A stretch of DNA of 7,620 bases. It comes from UBA5216 sp963924885 (GTDB taxonomy: Bacteria > Pseudomonadota > Gammaproteobacteria > Burkholderiales > SG8-41). The first letter of the stretch is position 1. Every line of letters starts with the position of its first letter. Of the stretch, positions 5,664 through 7,620 are shown piece after piece. The position numbers were made by a program, and so were the translations under genes. The DNA lies in NCBI GenBank assembly GCA_963924885.1, contig CAWUUY010000399.1:1-7620 (forward strand). Direction: 5' to 3'. The notes beneath the pieces are model-generated. The model ran no database searches, was not told the origin of the DNA, and was given only the letters and a program-made list of their open reading frames with translations.

Positions 5664-6272
5664 TTAATAGTCCGCGCCCCACTCAACTTCGATCAAACTC
5701 GCTGCAATATCCACACGCTTGATGACATCCGCAATGAACGGGATCAACCGCTCCTGTTCCTTAATCGCGTGCTTATCGCCATCAACCGCACTTTGTTGCA
5801 CTACCTGCACTACCATTACATCATTGGCGCCGGTTTCCATCATCGAGGTCACGACACCCAAATCCAGCCCCTCGGTATTCCTTACACTAAGACCGATCAA
5901 ATCGGCCCAGTAAAACTCGCCTGTGGCCGCTGGCGGCAGTAATTCACGCGCCACCGCTACCTGCCGGCCCTTTAACGCAGCCGCCTTGTCGCGATCATCC
6001 ATCCCCGCCAGCTTCGCCACCACATCGGCGCCCTGCGCCTGTGATTGCTCTACCTTGACTTCGCGCCACTCGCCGTCACCCGAAACCCACCACACCGGGT
6101 AAGCGGCCAAACTATTGGACCCGTGGACGGCACGCGTATACGTCTGAACCCTGATCCAGCCCTTGATTCCAAACGGAGCACTGATGTGCCCCATTTGCAC
6201 CAGCTTCGGCGGTACAGCCGCGATCTCAGGCAGCCACAGGGGCCGCAGCGGGAGCACCGGCGGCCTTGGCAT
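5664..6272 (-). CDS. rimM: 16S rRNA processing protein RimM
   Basis: Assembly factor that binds S19 and the 30S head during 16S rRNA maturation. The N-terminal RimM domain has 'GHISAPFGIKGWIRVQTYT' (28-46), and the middle has 'LAGMDDRDKAAALKGRQVAV'. The C-terminal PRC-barrel part has 'EFYWADLIGL', 'VTSMMETGANDVMVV' and 'RLIPFIADVIKRVD', ending 'IEVEWGADY'. From ATG 6272 the protein is 202 aa, longer than E. coli's 182, and the start lies 47 nt inside rpsP. That ATG has GGTGA 6 nt upstream. The first 22 residues are Pro-rich and unlike the family. Later options are GTG 6200 (178 aa) or ATG 6194 (176 aa), both at the first strand of the domain and without a good ribosome binding site. The family and the end are certain; the start is not. 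Confidence 0.95.
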   Translation of the reverse strand: MPRPPVLPLRPLWLPEIAAVPPKLVQMGHISAPFGIKGWIRVQTYTRAVHGSNSLAAYPVWWVSGDGEWREVKVEQSQAQGADVVAKLAGMDDRDKAAALKGRQVAVARELLPPAATGEFYWADLIGLSVRNTEGLDLGVVTSMMETGANDVMVVQVVQQSAVDGDKHAIKEQERLIPFIADVIKRVDIAASLIEVEWGADY

Positions 6273-6504
6273 ACTGCTTCACCAGACGCTGCACGGTGTT
6301 GGACGGTTGCGCACCCACCGACTGCCAGTGCGTCAGACGCTCGCGGTCAAGGCGAAACGTTTCGTGGCCTGCCGGCGCCTTGGGGTCGTAAAATCCCACA
6401 CGCTCGATAAACCGACCATCGCGGGCACGACGCTCGTCCGCAACAACGATGTTGAAAAAAGGACGCTTCTTGGCGCCGCCCCGCGCTAAACGAATCACTA
6501 CCAT
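6226..6504 (-). CDS. rpsP: 30S ribosomal protein S16
   Basis: Small 30S protein needed for assembly of the 5' domain of 16S rRNA. 'MVVIRLARGGAKKRPFFNIVVAD' at the start, then 'RRARDGRFIERVGFYDP', 'LDRERLTHWQSVGAQPS' and 'TVQRLVKQ' are diagnostic of S16. At 92 aa it is slightly longer than the E. coli protein (82) because of an Ala/Pro-rich tail. ATG 6504 has AAGGGA 8 nt upstream, part of which can pair in small hairpins. It is the first gene of the rpsP-rimM-trmD-rplS operon, and its last 47 nt may overlap the rimM start. Confidence 0.97.
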   Translation of the reverse strand: MVVIRLARGGAKKRPFFNIVVADERRARDGRFIERVGFYDPKAPAGHETFRLDRERLTHWQSVGAQPSNTVQRLVKQYAKAAGAPAAAPVAA

Positions 6505-6607
6505 TGGGAAAATCCCTTACTTTAGGGTAAGCCGCCACCAATAGAACAACGTAGCTAACAACCTAACAACGCCACACACTGGGACGGGGAAAATCGGAAA
6601 GGCCGTG
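6505..6607 (-). promoter_or_regulatory. rpsP 5' leader with tandem repeat and mini-hairpins at the ribosome binding site
   Basis: This is the inferred leader of about 100 nt from the rpsP promoter to the start codon. The Shine-Dalgarno AAGGGA (6513-6518) can pair in two small stems that share base 6516: GGGA/TCCC over 6506-6516 and CTTAC/GTAAG over 6516-6531. Further upstream an 8-bp unit is repeated exactly in tandem (CTAACAAC on the plus strand at 6555-6562 and 6563-6570), with a related AACAAC at 6545-6550. The stems are only 4-5 bp, so a regulatory role is speculative. Confidence 0.35.
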
Positions 6608-6637
6608 ATTTTACGACACTTTTTACCCTTGAAGCAA
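6608..6637 (-). promoter_or_regulatory. Sigma-70-type promoter of the rpsP operon
   Basis: On the minus strand, TTGCTT (6637-6632) and TAAAAT (6613-6608, 5 of 6 to consensus) are separated by 18 bp. The predicted RNA would start near 6601 and give a leader of about 97 nt. The -35 box is embedded in a short perfect palindrome, CCTTG AAG CAAGG (6627-6639), which could be an operator or chance. This is the best promoter-like pair upstream of rpsP on this strand. Confidence 0.55.
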
Positions 6638-6696
6638 GGAAAACCCCCGGCGCGGCGCGGGGTACGACGGCATAGAATTACCCTACCTTTTCTCTT

Positions 6697-6725
6697 CGTA
6701 AATTGTTGTTTTTATTGAATATAAT
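6697..6725 (+). promoter_or_regulatory. Probable promoter of the nitroreductase gene
   Basis: A perfect -10 box TATAAT occupies 6720-6725 in an AT-rich stretch, 26 nt before the ATG at 6752. The predicted transcription start near 6732 leaves a leader of about 20 nt. No strong -35 box is present at normal spacing (best are 3 of 6 matches at 18-19 bp). The promoter faces away from that of rpsP about 85 bp away, so the two may be co-regulated or influence each other by supercoiling. Confidence 0.5.
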
Positions 6726-6751
6726 TGAATTACATCGACAGGAAAACCACC

Positions 6752-7603
6752 ATGAGTCCAGACAACGCCCGCGACCTTGACCGTATCCAAAAAACCACAC
6801 AAACGCGCTTCGGCGAACCCATCACCGCTCCGTCCGGCGTAGCCGGCGCGGACGAACTGGTGCGCATGCTCGAACACAGCTCGCACCGTAAGTGGACCGA
6901 ACAGCCGGTTGAACCGGCGTTGCTGCGACTGCTGTTCGCCTGCGCGCTGTCGGCGCCGTCGAAATCCGATTTGCAGCAGGCCGACATCATCCACGTGATA
7001 GACCGCGAAAAAATCAAGGCCATCGCCTCATTTATCCCCGATATGCCTTGGATCAACGACGCTCCGGTGTTTTTAGTGTTCTGCGGTAACAATCGCCGGG
7101 TCCGCCAGATCGGTGAGTGGCGGGGCAAGCCTTTTGTGAACGAACACCTTGATCACTTTATGAACGCTGCAGTTGATGCCGGTTTAGTGTTGGCGCAGTT
7201 TATTCGCGCGGCCGAGGCCGTGGGTTTAGGCGTTGTGCCCATCAGCGCGGTGCGTAATTACTCTCGCGAAACCAGCGACCTTCTCGGTTTGCCAGAGGCG
7301 GTATTCCCGATCGCAGGCTTGTGTGTTGGCTACCCCGTTGAAGGCGGGCGCATTATCCCCCGGTTGCCACTGGGTACGACGGTGCACACAGACCGTTTCG
7401 ACGAAGCGGATGTTCGCGCGCAGATCGACGAATACGACCAGCGCCGTCATGCGTTGTTTCCGTTGCGTAAACAACGCTACGGTTCGCGCTACCCAGATGT
7501 TGAGTTCAATGGCTGGTCAGAAGATAAAGCCCGCCATTATTCAATGCCTGAGCGTGACAATTTTGGCGAATATATTCGCGCACAAAAATTTAGCTTGAAG
7601 TAA
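6752..7603 (+). CDS. Nitroreductase-family FMN oxidoreductase, NfsA/FRP-like (283 aa)
   Basis: Flavoprotein of the nitroreductase fold, closest in layout to the NfsA/flavin reductase P group, which uses NADPH to reduce nitro compounds, quinones or flavins. 'HSSHRKWTEQPV' (42-53) supplies the phosphate-binding HR pair, and the next helix ends in 'APSKSDLQ', the Ser-rich 'SSSLQ' equivalent. 'WINDAPVFLVFC', 'HFMNAAVDAGLVLAQFIRAAEAVGLG' and 'LPEAVFPIAGLCVGYP' are the usual order of family blocks, followed by a long C-terminal arm ('RLPLGTTVH', 'EYDQRR'). ATG 6752 with AGGA 8 nt upstream is preferred. The earlier in-frame TTG at 6725 lies inside the -10 box and cannot be translated from that promoter. 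The gene stands alone and diverges from rpsP; the cut end of the window hides its 3' neighbour. The substrate is unknown. Confidence 0.85.
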   Translation: MSPDNARDLDRIQKTTQTRFGEPITAPSGVAGADELVRMLEHSSHRKWTEQPVEPALLRLLFACALSAPSKSDLQQADIIHVIDREKIKAIASFIPDMPWINDAPVFLVFCGNNRRVRQIGEWRGKPFVNEHLDHFMNAAVDAGLVLAQFIRAAEAVGLGVVPISAVRNYSRETSDLLGLPEAVFPIAGLCVGYPVEGGRIIPRLPLGTTVHTDRFDEADVRAQIDEYDQRRHALFPLRKQRYGSRYPDVEFNGWSEDKARHYSMPERDNFGEYIRAQKFSLK

Positions 7604-7620
7604 CGTTTTCGACTCCAGCG

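Noticed and set aside
6645..6662. GC-rich stem CCCCG...CGGGG followed by TTTT on the minus strand, terminator-like
   Set aside because: No minus-strand gene lies directly upstream of it, only four T follow, and the 5-bp stem has an 8-nt loop; probably chance or a boundary element.
6725..6751. TTG start for the nitroreductase at 6725
   Set aside because: The codon begins within the perfect TATAAT box; ATG 6752 has a proper AGGA site.

Overview
The window looks like a piece of a GC-rich betaproteobacterial chromosome. The reasons are the rpsP-rimM-trmD-rplS order, protein sequences that recall Neisseria/Burkholderiales-type homologues (for example the 'METGANDV' stretch of RimM), and a copy of the dispersed 'ATTCCCGC..GCGGGAAT' palindrome at the left edge. 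The exact genus cannot be read from the sequence. All genes except the last one are on the minus strand.

Right part (about 4370-7620): a 247-bp divergent intergenic region (6505-6751) separates a plus-strand NfsA-like nitroreductase from the minus-strand ribosomal/tRNA-modification operon rpsP (S16), rimM (16S maturation factor), trmD (tRNA m1G37 methyltransferase) and rplS (L19). The genes of this operon overlap or are close together. It ends in a clear intrinsic terminator with a UUCG loop at 4372-4400.

Left part (1-4323): immediately after that terminator, five minus-strand genes form a tight second operon. They are a small SAF-domain subunit and a large subunit of a UxaA/SuyAB-type lyase (closest in appearance to (2R)-sulfolactate sulfo-lyase), a full-length acetolactate-synthase-type ThDP enzyme, a succinate dehydrogenase/fumarate reductase-type iron-sulfur subunit, and a small three-helix cytochrome b-type membrane anchor. 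Coupling is tight: 13-nt and 4-nt gaps, then a TGATG stop/start overlap. This suggests one pathway in which a hydroxy-acid (perhaps a sulfonate) is split by the lyase, a 2-oxo acid is handled by the ThDP enzyme, and electrons pass through the Fe-S/anchor pair to the quinone pool. The flavoprotein that such a pair needs is not in the window. This metabolic cluster is the part most worth follow-up; its substrate is unknown.

Smaller curiosities are a 24% GC in-frame patch in the ThDP gene bounded by an 8-bp inverted repeat, altered quinone-pocket residues and an extra cysteine in the Fe-S subunit, mini-hairpins around the rpsP ribosome binding site, and a hairpin between the two lyase genes.
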